A stretch of DNA of 64,000 nt from Prorocentrum cordatum (Eukaryota > Sar > Dinophyceae > Prorocentrales > Prorocentraceae), in contig CAUYUJ010014548.1 of the NCBI GenBank assembly GCA_963575745.1, positions 212,981-276,980 of the forward strand, in the 5' to 3' direction. Below, piece by piece: positions 41,440 through 53,330 of the stretch. The stretch's first letter is position 1. Every line of letters starts with the position of its first letter. The position numbers and the translations under genes were made by a program. Below the pieces are notes generated by a model. That model was not told the origin of the DNA. It saw nothing but the letters and a program-made list of their open reading frames with translations, and made no database searches.

Positions 41440-42106
41440 GGCAAGTTAGTTAGCCACGTCGAGCGAGTCAGAGGGCCCCGCCTGCTCCCTCCCTCCCTCC
41501 GCCGAGAGAAGAATCCGTTGGGGCGCGCGCTGATCTTGGGATTGGAGCGGGCCCCCACCTCGCGAACGGAAGGCGCTCGCTCGCAGCCTCCTTTCCAACG
41601 AGTCGGCGAAGAGAAATCTGCGCGGTCCGCGTGTGGGGCGGGAGCAGCAAAACGTCCGATAGGCGCGGCGACGAAGCTTGCGCCGCGCTGGCACAGCTTT
41701 GCCACGTTCGCTCACAAACTGCGCGGCGTTTGGGATAAGCCGGTACTTCGCCCGCTCTCGCGTGGTCCCGCTGCCGCTGTCGCTTTCGTGCGCTTCGGCG
41801 AACGCACCGTACGCCGCGCCCGCGCTGGAACGCCACTTCCGAGCCAACTGCGCACGGAACTTGGGCGATGGCGACAAGTCGCCCACTCGCGCGGCCCCCC
41901 CCCCGAATTGGCGAGCGGCAGACATCCGCCGCGCCGACGCGGGAACGCCGCTTTCGGGCGAAAGCGACATTCTCGCCCGCTCGCGCGTCGGCGAAAAAGC
42001 AAGAGACAAATGCGCGCCGCGCCCGACCGGGAGCTCCACACTCTGGACAAATGAGCGCGGCGCGGGCTGTGCGCCCCGTCCTATTCCTCCCACGTACTTC
42101 TTGCCG
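41440..42106. other. No gene recognised
   Basis: GC-rich DNA. Frames are open on both strands but give low-complexity Arg/Ala/Pro-rich products with no domain. Confidence 0.4.
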
Positions 42107-42223
42107 TCGCTCGGACGTCCATTTCCCGTGCATTTTTCGGTTTCGTGCGTGTTTTCGTGTGCTCGATGGTCCAGGATGGTCCTCGATGGTTCTCGCCGAG
42201 AAAAAATGCACGCGTCCGAGCGA
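42107..42223 (+). repeat. Family F inverted-repeat element
   Basis: Perfect 11-bp ends TCGCTCGGACG / CGTCCGAGCGA and the internal GCTCGATGGTCCAGGATGGT shared with 27200-27311. Confidence 0.65.
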
Positions 42224-42335
42224 TGCCAAGACTTTGCTTTCTTACAGAGAACTTCCCTGTCGCACCCAGACGTGCCAGCAGGGCGAGCCGGGCGTTTCGC
42301 CGGAGACGACCTCACCATTTCTGGTCCTGGCGCTC

Positions 42336-42497
42336 TGAAGGGGCCTTGGGACACACAAATAGATACACACAAATAAAAAGATTCCCCATGTTTTCTTATA
42401 TTTTCTGTGTTTTTGTCTTCCCCCCACTTCCCATGTTTTCCTATATTTTCTGGGGAGTGGACGATTCATTGTGTCTGTGTGTTTCTTTCCCTCCTGA
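42336..42497 (+). repeat. Family E repeat
   Basis: Same order of blocks as 19928-20108: GGGGCCTTGGGACACACAAA.., doubled TTTTCCTATATTTTCTG, ATTGTGTCTGTGTGTTTCTT. Confidence 0.6.
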
Positions 42498-42504
42498 AGC
42501 TTGA

Positions 42505-43035
42505 CATTTGGAACAGTTTGACGGATGGATGGCGGACATGTTGCGAAATGTGGCTCTCTCACCTTAGCGCCGCGCGCAATCTTTTGAAAACTGGCAGAGA
42601 GGCTTCCCAGATGGAGGCGGGCCTTCGTTATAACGTGGCTCTTGCCGTAGCGCCGCGTACTTTCGTTTTGAAGCTTTGCAACAGTTTCACGGATGGAGGG
42701 CGGGCCGTTTTCAAAATGTGCCTCTCGCCTTCGTGTCGCGTGTGTAGCAACTTCACGTATGAAGGGCAGCCGTCATGTTGATTCGCGGAGTTACAGTCCC
42801 AGGATTGACGTTCTGGCGATGGTTAGGATTGTCAGGACGTAGCATTCACGTTGACTCGCGAAGCTGAAGCCCCAGGAATTATGTTAGGTGCGGTTGGAGA
42901 TTTCAGACGTTTGGTTTTCGGTGGGGAATTTCCCGTAATGGAAATACACTCTTGTAGGGCTCTATGAAGAAGGAACTTTGAGGGAGGGCTTATCGTAACA
43001 TCGCTAATGTGTCTCAAGTTCACGCTGGTCATTAT
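42505..43035 (-). repeat. Family T composite satellite, reverse orientation
   Basis: GTTTGACGGATGGATGGCGG / GTTTCACGGATGGAGGGCGG units followed by AGGATTGTCAGGACGTAGC and GAAGCCCCAGGAATTATG blocks, the reverse complement of family T at 11700-14385. Confidence 0.55.
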
Positions 43036-43185
43036 CCTTCTCCTCCTCCTCCTCCTCCTCCTCCTCATTCTCCTCTGCCTCATCCGCTTGCTCCTTCTCC
43101 TGTTCCTCATCATTCCTCAATCCTCCCCCTCCCCCTCTCCTCGCACCTCCTCCTCCTCCTCCTCCTCCTCCTCCTCCTGATCCTC
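43036..43185. repeat. (CCT)n microsatellite
   Basis: CCT/CTC tract with short interruptions. Confidence 0.85.
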
Positions 43186-43439
43186 CTGCTCTTCCTCCGA
43201 TTCCTCCTGCATCCTTCCCCTTTGGGGGTACGACGTCTTACCCAGCCCTTTGTTTACTGCATTCTCCTCCACATCCCTGATCAGGGCAACTCGTCTGGGC
43301 ATCGTTTCTGGATGGGCTGGTGGGGCCACGCGAGGCGTCTAGAATTATGATGGCCCCGGGGCCCAACACGGGAGCCCACGAGGCCGAAATCACAGGAAAA
43401 CGCCTGCATGGAGAACATCATCATGTGTTATTTAGGCCA

Positions 43440-43545
43440 TGAGGCCCTCGGGCCGCCGCTCGGGACGATCCCGGCAGCCCCGGAGCGCTCGCGGGGAGGC
43501 GCAGCTGCTGGAGAGCACCCGAGGCGAAAGAACCTCGAGAAAAAC
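43440..43545 (+). repeat. Family H repeat, diverged
   Basis: CGGGACGATCCCGGCAGCCC..GGAGGCGCAGCTGCTGGAGAG, related to 4046-4218 and 6985-7125. Confidence 0.45.
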
Positions 43546-43874
43546 CGACGAGAACTTCCACAGACTAGGAAGAGAGATTGGGGCGACTTCGGGAACCCTG
43601 AACCCAAAAACGTTCTCATCTCTTGGGGGCGCATCTTTTGCTTCCGCCGCCTTCCGTCGGCCTTGCGCCGATTTCCGAGCGCTTCCGCCGGCGGAGACGG
43701 CCTCGTCTTACTTCCGCCGACCTTCCGCCGCCCTTCCGCGTTCCGCCGCGGCAGAGATGCCAACTCCTTCGGCCCTCGAGGGCAAAGGCCATTTTTTGTT
43801 GTTGTTGGAACGCCTCATTTGGGAAGGCCGCCGACGGCCGCCCAAGGCAACCGATGGCCGCCGAGGGCCGCCGG

Positions 43875-44020
43875 GAGGCGGAGGAGGGGGAGGAGGAGGA
43901 GGAGGGGGAGGGAGGGGCGGAGGAGAGGGAGGAGGAGGAGGAGGAGGAGGAGGAGGAGGAGGAGGAGGAGGAGGAGGGGGAGGATGAGGAGGAGGAGGAG
44001 GAGGAGGAGGAGGCGGCCGC
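43875..44020. repeat. (GGA)n microsatellite
   Basis: GGA/GAG tract. Confidence 0.9.
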
Positions 44021-44149
44021 TGCGCCACCGCCGACGCGGCGGCGCCCTGCGGCGGCAGCTCCTCGACGACCGGGGCGCGGCTGCTCACGGAGCCCCCGCG
44101 GAGCTCGGCGGGCGCCTACTTAAGCCGAGGCGGCGCGGGGGAGGCGGCG

Positions 44150-45755
<1,606 letters not shown>

Positions 45756-46109
45756 TAGGGTCGGGTCTTTTGAGGTGTTTTTCTGGTGTCCCCTTGGCCT
45801 CCACAGGGTACTGGTCCCCCTTGTCCGCCCTGGAGTCCTAGTTAGGCGCGCTCCTCGGGACGACTCTGAGGAGGGGGGTTCAGAGAGTGTCGTCGACGAC
45901 GCCGCGCGGAGGATCGAGGTTTTGGGATGTTTGCTCTGGCCCATCTCGCCTGAACAACCAGACGCCACCTTCTCCTCCTGCTGATCATTTCTCCCTTCCG
46001 TCTCTGCCTCACATTTTTCGTTCTCCTCCATTATTCCTCGCACTCCACCTCCTCCTTCTCATCTCTGTTCCCACATCCGGATCCTTCTCGTAATGATGCG
46101 CGTTTCTCC

Positions 46110-46470
46110 CCCAACTCCCTCCTCCTTCTCCACCTCTTGCTGGGGATCCGCTTTCACCTCCCGTGCCTCCTCCTCCTCCTTCTCCTCCTTCTTCTTCTCC
46201 TCCTCCTCCTCTGCCGCTTCCTCCCGCCTCCTCCTCTCATCTTCCTCTCTTCACCGTTCCTCCTCCCCTCCTCCTTCTCCTCCTCCTCCTCCTCTTCCGC
46301 ATCCTCCTCATCTTACTCCTCCTCCTCCTCCTCTTCCTCTTTCTATTCCATCTTGCCCCTCACTTTCTTCTCCTCCTCTTCCTCCTCCTCCTCCTCCTTT
46401 GCCTCTCCTCCTCTCCTCCCCCCTTCCCTTCATCTTCACCCCACCTCCTCCCAGCCCCTCTTCCCCAATG
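46110..46470. repeat. (CCT/CTT)n pyrimidine tract
   Basis: Pyrimidine-rich, followed ~40 bp later by a purine tract. Confidence 0.85.
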
Positions 46471-46499
46471 CCTTGGGGAGGAGGAAGGCCAGAGAAGAG

Positions 46500-46695
46500 A
46501 AGGCTGATGGAGGATGCAGGAAGAGGAGTGGAAGAGGAGAAGGAAAAGGACGGCGAGGAGCAGGAAGGAAAAACTGAAAGGATGGCGAGAAGGTGGGGGG
46601 AGGAGGAAGTGGAGGAGGATGAGGAAGAGGAGGAGGAGGAGGAGGAGGAGGAGGAGGAGGAGGAGGAGGAGGAGGCGGATGAGGAGGACGACGAA
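46500..46695. repeat. (GGA)n purine tract
   Basis: Strand-switched partner of the preceding pyrimidine tract; the pair could fold back. Confidence 0.85.
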
Positions 46696-46821
46696 CAAAA
46701 AAACGACGGCGGCCAAAATCCACGCGAAATCGATCTCTGGATCCCTCCCCAATCCAACCACGGCCAATTCTTCGAGACGCGACCAGCCGTGACAATGCCC
46801 AACACATCGAGGAGCTCTACA

Positions 46822-47003
46822 TCCGACGCCGTGTTTTTTCACAAGCGTGGCTCCCCAGTGGTCTTCCCCCCTCAAGGGGACCAACTTTTCGCCCTGACTA
46901 GTTTTTTGACGGCCCTGGAACACTGCAAGGGCTCCGGGAAGCCGGACACAACCGAAAACCTCCCACGGTGCGTTTTTCACGACGCGAGGATGTCAGGGGA
47001 GGA
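46822..47003 (-). repeat. Family A-like element, strongly diverged
   Basis: Keeps CCGACGCCGTGTTTTTTCAC, TAGTTTTTTGACGGCCCTGG and AACCTCCCACGGTGCGTTTT in the right order. Ends are eroded. Confidence 0.4.
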
Positions 47004-47161
47004 GAACAACGACGTCGACGACGTCGACGAAGAGTGAGTGCCCGCGCCTCTAGCTGGTCGCCCCTGGACCACCGCTCCAGGCGCCAGCGCCACACGTCGC
47101 ACCTCCCCCCCCCGGCCGCTCTCCCCTCGACGCCACCGCCGCCGCCGCCGACACCTTTCGC

Positions 47162-47262
47162 TTAAGTCGGGCCCGTCCTCAAAACTTGGAAAATTACACA
47201 CCAAAATGGTCAAACAATACACTATTTTGGAACATTCCTCCTGTAGAGGGGACACGACTTAA
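47162..47262. repeat. Family C (hAT-like MITE), short copy with target duplication
   Basis: 101 bp, TTAAGTCGGGCCCGTCC..GGGGACACGACTTAA. Flanked by CCTTTCGC (47154-47161) and CCTTTCGT (47263-47270), a 7/8 match. Confidence 0.75.
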
Positions 47263-47269
47263 CCTTTCG

Positions 47270-47925
47270 TCGAAGCCGCCGCCGTCGTCGTCACAATCAG
47301 TCAGAAGGGGAACATATACCGATACTGCTGCTCGTCCTGCAGGGCCCTCGCCGCGACAGGTGGATTGTCCTCGGAACTCTGGTCAGAACGCACCCCAGGG
47401 GAGGTCCGGGGAGTAGCGGTGTCTGACTACCTACCAGACCACCCCAACCCAACCCGAAGACCCGAATTTGACCCGAATTTCGGGTTGGGGGGGTACGAGT
47501 TCCATGTGTTTTTTCAATGTTCCCCGACCCCCCCCACTGGAAATCGAGGATAAATTTGGGCCTTCGGGTTGGGTTGGGGTGGTTTGGTGGGTGGTGAGTG
47601 TCGGTGCTCTTTTGGCCTTCTTGTCAGCGTCGCCGTCGTCGTCGGGGTCGTCGTCGTCGTCGTCGGCAACGTCGTCCTCGATCGATCGGCGCTGCAGGCT
47701 CGAGGGTGGGGCCCCCAGAGGCCCGCGGGAATGTACAGAGGCCTCCATTGACATCTGGAGCTTCCCAAGACGACCGTCGCCGTCGCATGTCGCCGTCGTC
47801 GTCGAGGAGAACAAGGAAAGCAGAAGGAGGAGAATGAGGAGGAGGAGGGGGGGAGGAAAAGCAGGAGGGTCAGGAGGATGTCGTGGGGAAGGGAGGGGAA
47901 GGGCAAAAAGCTTGATGCACTCCTT
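47270..47925. other. No gene; small hairpin in 47450-47580
   Basis: CGAATTTCGGGTTGGGGGGG.. and ..TTTGGGCCTTCGGGTTGGGT lie in inverted relation to nearby CCAACCCAACCCGAAG, so a local hairpin is possible. No supported gene. Confidence 0.35.
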
Positions 47926-47929
47926 CTCC

Positions 47930-48055
47930 ACCACAACCTCCAGATGCTCCACCAATACCTCTGCCTCCAGATACTCCTCCTCCTCCAGAAGCTTCTCCTC
48001 CTCCTCCTCCTCCTCCAGACGCTCCTTCTCCTCCTCCTCCTCCTCCTCCCCCGCA
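47930..48055. repeat. (CTC)n tract with CCAGA interruptions
   Basis: Cys/Leu/Glu-type triplets: CTCCTCCTCC broken by CAGATGCTC/CAGACGCTC. Confidence 0.75.
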
Positions 48056-48525
48056 ATGAGGCCCCTAAAGGGCCCCCAAGAGGCCCCCAAGAGGCACCAA
48101 ATACGCCCCAGACGGCTTTGAAGACGGCCAAACGGCTCCCAAGCGGCGAGGCCTCCAACAGACCCCCAAGGCGCCCAAGAGACTCCAGTGAGGATGCGCG
48201 AAGTGTTCAGGATTGTATGTTCCCCCCATACTGTTGCTCCTGAGCTCCGTGGGAGAGCCCCCCCGCCACGGCCCCTCGCACAGCACGAGGTAGCGCAGCA
48301 TGGGCACCGCGTCCGCCACCAGCGCCAGCGCAGCCTCAGCCGCCGCAGACTCCGGGTCTTCCTCGCGCCGCGCCGCAGCCGTCACTACCTGCCGCCGCCG
48401 CCGTCGCTGCGGCCGCTGCGGCCGTCCGCAAATCTCCGGCGACGTGATTTTTTGTTTGTTCAGCCCCGGCATTTTCCTTCGGCTTCGGCTTCTGGGGCCC
48501 GTCATGGGGCACTGGGACCAGCAAA
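48056..48525. other. CCAAGAGG-type fragment, then GC-rich DNA; no gene
   Basis: 48060-48190 is a short block of GGCCCCCAAGAGG units. The rest (to 48525) has no supported gene. Confidence 0.4.
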
Positions 48526-48722
48526 CCCAAACCCCCGAAGTCATGACTTTTTCATGGCATCGACCCCCAACGGTCAGGACCCATTCCCCGGGATCGGTTT
48601 TTCGTCCCGAGTCGGTTAGTGACGGCCCCGGTTAGTGACGGCCCCCGGGGGCCGGTGAGGGCCCCCAGAGGCCGAACCTAGCGAAAAACTCCCCGCCATG
48701 GTTTTGTTCATAACTCGAGGGG
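48526..48722 (-). repeat. Family A element with a small internal duplication
   Basis: Reverse copy from CCCAAACCCCCGAAGTCATG. GGTTAGTGACGGCCCC is present twice in tandem. Its right end (CTCGAGGGGGT) runs into the next inverted-repeat element. Confidence 0.65.
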
Positions 48723-48921
48723 GTGACCCAAAAGGGGTCCAGCTGAGAGGGGGTGGTGCAATAGATTTGGGGCAAGTGTATTGCAAATGTAATGCGCCGG
48801 AGAATTTGATTGCATTGTATTGCAGACCCAGCAATACATCTGCGCCCCGAAATGTATTGCACGCCCCACATGTATTGCACGCCCCACAGGTTTATTGCAC
48901 CACCCACTTTTGGGTCAACCC
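48721..48921. repeat. Inverted-repeat element with GGGTGGTGCAATA arms
   Basis: Outer ends GGGTGACCCAAAAG / CTTTTGGGTCAACCC and inner arms GGGTGGTGCAATA / TATTGCACCACCC enclose a T/A-rich core with repeated TGTATTGCACGCCCCACA. It starts within the end of a family A copy, so it inserted there or replaced it. Confidence 0.65.
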
Positions 48922-48962
48922 GAAAGATGCCCCCCTGGATCCAGGGGAGCAGTCTTCGAGTT

Positions 48963-49060
48963 GATGACCGCATCGATGCGGTCCCGACCGCATCGATGCG
49001 GTCATCAACCCGAAGGTCCCGGAGGTCCCGACCGCATCGATGCGATCGGGACCTCCGGGG
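48963..49060. repeat. Three palindromic GACCGCATCGATGCGGTC units
   Basis: Each unit is an 18-bp (near-)perfect palindrome centred on ATCGAT. The third is embedded in a larger CCGGAGGTCCCGAC..GATCGGGACCTCCGG palindrome. Confidence 0.75.
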
Positions 49061-49249
49061 CCGCAGATGGGGCAAAACCACGTCGGCAGATGCCGTGATC
49101 GCCCACCGTCTGCCGCCGACGCTCGCGGGTATCCCACCAGCCCTCTGGGCTCAGGTGGTCTAGAGCGTTTCCTTTTCCAACCTCCTGCCCTTTCCTGCTC
49201 GGGAGGTTTACCTCCCCCCCACCCATGCGTTTGGACGGGGGGGGCCCGA

Positions 49250-49920
49250 CCCATAGCAGCGTCCAAGATGGCCCAAGATGGTTCCAAGAGAGCCTCAGAG
49301 AGCGCAAGATGGCCTCCAAGATGGCCCAAGATAGCGGTAGCTGGGCCAAGATAGCCTCCGACACACGTCCAAGAGGCCTCAAGACGGCCCCAAGATGGTT
49401 TCAAGTGCTGTCCGAGGCCTCCGAGGATCCCCCCAAGAGGCCAACATCCTTCAAACACTTAAGGCAAATCAGTGTTTTTTGCCATCTCGCTGTTTCGCCT
49501 CCGATGGGCTTTTGAGGCCTCAAGATGGCCCCCAGACGGCCCAAGATAGCCCCAAGAGGGGCCTAAGAGAGCCCCAAGACGGCCCCAAAAGCGCTCCAAG
49601 AGTGGCCCAAAATGGCCACAAGACGGCATTGTTGAGCCTCCGAGGGGGCGATGGGAATTGGACCCCCCTCATTTCTTAAAAGCGAAAAGGTCCAAGACGG
49701 CCCCAAGAGGCCCCTCAGGCATCCCAGAAGAGCCCCAAGAAGGCACCCAAACCCCCCAAATGAGCCCAAGAGGGCCCCAAGACGCCCCAAAAGAGCCCCA
49801 AGAGGGCTCCAAGAAGGCCCTAGGAGGACCTCAGAAGTGCCACAAGAAAGAGCTTCATGAAGGCCCCGAGAGGGCCCCAAGAGAACCCCAAGAAAACCCC
49901 AAGATGGCTCCAAGTTTCGG
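49250..49920. repeat. CCAAGATGG/CCAAGAGG short-period repeat
   Basis: 10-11-bp units (GGCCCAAGATGG, GCCCCAAGAGGG) with one non-repeat block at 49445-49515 (AAATCAGTGTTTTTTGCCAT). Related to 14460-15215 and 32808-33520. Confidence 0.65.
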
Positions 49921-50059
49921 AAACGCACGCGAGCTTCAGATACAAATCAGTGCAACAGCCATTACGAATCATCGAAACACCCCTTCACCCCTCATCGAAG
50001 CACTACCGTAGCTTGCATCGATTTCCATCTTAAACTTCAATGCGGGAAGCTCTTTGTGA

Positions 50060-51280
50060 TCCTTGTTCTCCCCAAGACGGCTGCGCAACTGCATGCGTCC
50101 TGCCGCCCCAGATTCACCGACTCCCTTGCTGAGCGTTTCTGGATGGGCTGGTGGGGATACTTTTTGGTCAAAAGGCTCGCGAAGCGGGTCGGAAGCCGTC
50201 CGAACGAACACTACTGGTGGGGATACTTTTTGGTCTGCGGGCTCGCGAAGCAGGTCGAAAGCCGTCCAAACACTAGCCAGGCGGCGACTAGGCAGACTGG
50301 TGGGGATACTTTGTTTTGTTACCAGCCGCAGGCGAGCGATGGGGGAGGGGGCAGGGCTGCAAACTGCCAGTGGCTGCAAACGTGCATCGAGGTGCAGACG
50401 CGCTGCTGACTGCCAGGGGCTGACTGCCAGGGGCTGCAAACTGCCGGGAGTGAACTGAACTGCAAAGGCGTGGACAACCGCAGCAAACGGAGAGGCTGCC
50501 AGGTTGGATTGAACCTGGAGGCCTGAACCACCGAGTGGAATAATTGAGTGCGCGTGCGTTGGCCAACCGAAGCAGGGGCGCAGTCAACATGGCGCGCAGT
50601 AGCACCACGATGTGACCAGGGTGACGGTAAATCGGAGTATGGACAGCCCAAGATGCCCGCCATGGCCCAGCAGGTGCGGGTGGTGGCGCCACCGAGGTCG
50701 CACACCAAAGCCCCGTTGAAGGGGGGTGCAGTCAGCAATCGTCCGGCCACAAATGGCGACTGGGACGAAGAGGGACCAGGCGGACGATGATGAAAAGCGA
50801 CCCCATACGCAACTGAGCCGTGGCCAACAAGAGCCCCATGACTCCCCGCTAACGCCGACGACGTGGGCGGCGCAACAGGAGCGCACACCACGGGGTCGTG
50901 CCACAGAGCGAAAAGGGGATGCAAGCGTCGACTGGTGGGGATACATTTGTTCCGGTCACGTCCACCAGCGAAGGCGCAAGCGGAGTCAGAAGCTCTCTGG
51001 GGCACGGAAGCGGCCTAATTAGCTACTAAACGCGCCGCAGGCCGGCCGGCCCACTCACCAAGCAGCGGCAGGCTGCGCGGGGGGATGGCAAGCTGAGGGC
51101 GTCCAGGGAAGCTCAGGCACTTGCAGCCCAGCAAAATGCTGGAAAATTAAGGTTGTGCCGTGAGGCAAGGCCCGCTCGAGGCACACTGGTGGGGATACAC
51201 GAAGCGTCAATATGTTTTGTTTGCCCCAGCTATCCTGTGGTGTTGGTCCTCGTTTTGAAATACGCATAGCCCCGCGTCAC
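50060..51280. other. Region with five dispersed TGGTGGGGATAC words
   Basis: Exact copies at 50149, 50215, 50298, 50933 and 51187. The first two head a 66-bp direct repeat (..TTTTTGGTC..GGCTCGCGAAGC.GGTCG.AAGCCGTCC). A CTGACTGCCAGGGG tandem is at 50407-50438. No supported gene. Confidence 0.5.
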
Positions 51281-51282
51281 TC

Positions 51283-51311
51283 CTCCTCCTCCTCCTCCTC
51301 CTCCTCCTCCT
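51283..51311. repeat. (CCT)n at gap edge
   Basis: CCT tract running into the assembly gap, which probably explains the gap. Confidence 0.85.
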
Positions 51312-51411
51312 NNNNNNNNNNNNNNNNNNNNNNNNNNNNNNNNNNNNNNNNNNNNNNNNNNNNNNNNNNNNNNNNNNNNNNNNNNNNNNNNNNNNNNNNN
51401 NNNNNNNNNNN
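51312..51411. other. Assembly gap (100 N)
   Basis: Exactly 100 undetermined bases, a typical placeholder length, so the true distance is unknown. Confidence 1.
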
Positions 51412-51787
51412 GGCAAGACGAAGCAAGGCCAAGGACAGCATCCGGCCGCGTTGAATCGGGGATTTGTAAGGTCCAGCCGTTCTGTAGGATGTGTCGGGGC
51501 GAGCAATTCCAAAGCGTTCTGGAACGCACTGGAACGATTTATCCCTGTCCCAGCCCCGCCCGACCTCGTCCCGGGACCAAGCTCCATGATGGCCCCGTGG
51601 AAGCCTAGCCTGAGGGTACAACACCGATCGCTCGATCGACGACCTCGACCCTCGATCGATCGATCAACGACCTCGATCCTCAACCGATCGGTTTGTCACT
51701 CGTCGTGGCCCTGCTCGGCCAGGGGGCCCCGAAGCCTTCCCCGGGACCAGCTATTCGTCCCGAGTCGGCTCTCTGGCAGCCCCAGGG
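51412..51787. other. No gene recognised
   Basis: Contains a CGATCGATCGAT-rich stretch at 51628-51690; otherwise unremarkable. Confidence 0.4.
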
Positions 51788-51995
51788 TTGGAGGCCTGGA
51801 AGTTGGCACCAACACCAACACAGAGGGCTGCCTCCACAGGGGGAAGATGACCCTAGATTTCGGTGTTGGTGGTGATATTTCGGCCACCTTGGAAGCCAGA
51901 AGATTGCCACCATCACCGAGACCAGGACCTTCTTCCCTCGGTGGAGGCACGCCGCCGATATTGGTGTCGGTGCCAACCTCGAGGCCTGCGACAGG
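51788..51995. repeat. Imperfect fold-back element
   Basis: Left arm GAAGTTGGCACCAACACCAA..GGCTGCCTCCAC and right arm GTGGAGGCACGCC..ATTGGTGTCGGTGCCAACCT are complementary over ~95 bp with scattered mismatches. Confidence 0.6.
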
Positions 51996-52042
51996 GGCCC
52001 GGGGGAGGGGCCCCGAGAGAGAGAGAGAGAGAGAGCCCGCAG

Positions 52043-52235
52043 AGGCGTGTCGAGGAGGAGGAGGAGGAGGAGGAGGAGGAGGAGGAGGAGGAGGAGAAGG
52101 AGGGCGAAGACGAGGAGGAGGGCGAAAACGAGGAGGAGTAGGAGGAGGAGGAGGAGGAGGAGGAGGAGGAGGAGGAGAAGGAGGGCGAAGACGAGGAGGA
52201 GGGCGAAAACGAGGAGGAGTAGGAGGAGGAGGAGG
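52043..52235. repeat. Duplicated (GGA)n unit, ~100 bp
   Basis: GAGGAGGAG.. followed by AAGGAGGGCGAAGACGAGGA..GGCGAAAACGAGGAGGAGTA occurs twice in tandem (about 52043-52140 and 52141-52222). Confidence 0.8.
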
Positions 52236-52547
52236 CGGAGGAAGAGCAGCATCGCGCCAAAGGCACGGCCCGCGCCCCGAGCTGTCTGCGGCACATCTCG
52301 AGGCGGGCCGACATCCGTGACGGCCCTGGGGCCCAGAACTCGGCGGCGAGCCCAGGGGGGGAAGCCAGAAGGGGGCGGGCGGAGGCCCTCCGAGAAGCTC
52401 CCCAAGCGTCCTCCGAAAACGCAGGCGGCTTCTCGGAAGGCCGGCGGGCTTCTGAGGAGTCCACGCCGGCTTCTGAGGAAGGCCTGCTCCCCTCTCGCTC
52501 CCCCCCCTCGCGCGCTGCCGAGAAACCACGCCCGGCATGACAAAAGT
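52236..52547. other. No gene recognised
   Basis: GC-rich. GGCTTCT(C/G)(A/G)GGA-type words (52425-52495) recur at 22380-22480. Confidence 0.4.
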
Positions 52548-52555
52548 GGCAACGC

Positions 52556-52718
52556 TTAGGTCGGGCGTGTCCCCCTGCAGGCGGCTCTTGGACGAACACA
52601 TAGGAAAGAAAAAACCCAAATGCGCCCCAAATATTTCAAAGATTGTGTAACCATCGTCCCCAGACTATTTTTGGCTATTTTGGAATACTCCCCCTGTAGA
52701 GGGACAGGCCCGACTTGA
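52556..52718. repeat. Family C (hAT-like MITE), reference copy with perfect target duplication
   Basis: 163 bp, left end TTAGGTCGGGCGTGTCC, right end GGACAGGCCCGACTTGA. GGCAACGC is duplicated exactly at 52548-52555 and 52719-52726. The family has ~17-bp inverted ends near TTAAGTCGGGCCTGTCC, a conserved CTACAGG(G/C)GGA..TTGGACGAA left subterminal block, an A/T-rich middle with TCGTCCCCAGACTATTTTT, and 8-bp target duplications. 8-bp duplications are typical of hAT transposons; no transposase is present here. Confidence 0.85.
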
Positions 52719-52928
52719 GGCAACGCCCAGATCTCAGGGCGCGCCGATCTTCCCGAGAGGCAGGGCCAGAGGCTGCCCGCCGCTGCCTCGGCGAGCGGGG
52801 TCCGCGGGCGGCGCGGCCGCGGCGGGTGCGCCCGCGGAGGGCGCGAGGGCATTATCGACGACGAGGGGGGTCCACTGTTTTGTCCCCTGAATGGGAGAGG
52901 GGCAGGGAGGGGATGGGAAAGCAGGGAA

Positions 52929-53113
52929 CCCAGACCCCCGACGTCATGATTTGTTCGTTACGTCGGCCCCCAAAGGTCTGGATCCATTCCCCGGGACCGG
53001 TGTTTCGTCCCGAGTCGTTTTCTAGCGGTCCCGAGGGCCGGTAAGGGCCCCCAGAAGCCAAAGATAAAGAAAAACCTCCCGTCGTGATTTTTTCATAACT
53101 CGAGGGGGTCTGG
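52929..53113 (-). repeat. Family A element
   Basis: Complete reverse copy from CCCAGACCCCCGACGTCATG to CTCGAGGGGGTCTGGG. Confidence 0.75.
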
Positions 53114-53330
53114 GGGGGGGGGGGGGGAAGCAGGGAAGCAGGGACGCGACGAGCTCGCGCCGGGAGGAGCGCGCGCAGAGAGTCAACGTTTTTTGCGGCG
53201 CGCGCGCGCGCCGCGGACGAGCCTCTATAGGCACAGTGACGCCATGGCTCCGCGTGTCGACTCTCTTTGAAAAGGCGTGGCGGAGCACCCCTGCCGTGTT
53301 CCCGCTGGGAGGGCGCCCGCCAGCCTACGC

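Noticed and set aside
47205-47213. Further SL-like word ACCAAAATGGT
   Set aside because: Only ~7 bp of the SL core match and it lies inside a family C element. No CTCAAG or CCGTAG part.
49606-49620. SL-like GCCCAAAATGGCC
   Set aside because: Part of the CCAAGATGG short-period repeat. The outer parts of the SL are absent.
51207-51683. Reading frames crossing the N gap
   Set aside because: They translate undetermined bases and a CCT tract; not evidence of a gene.
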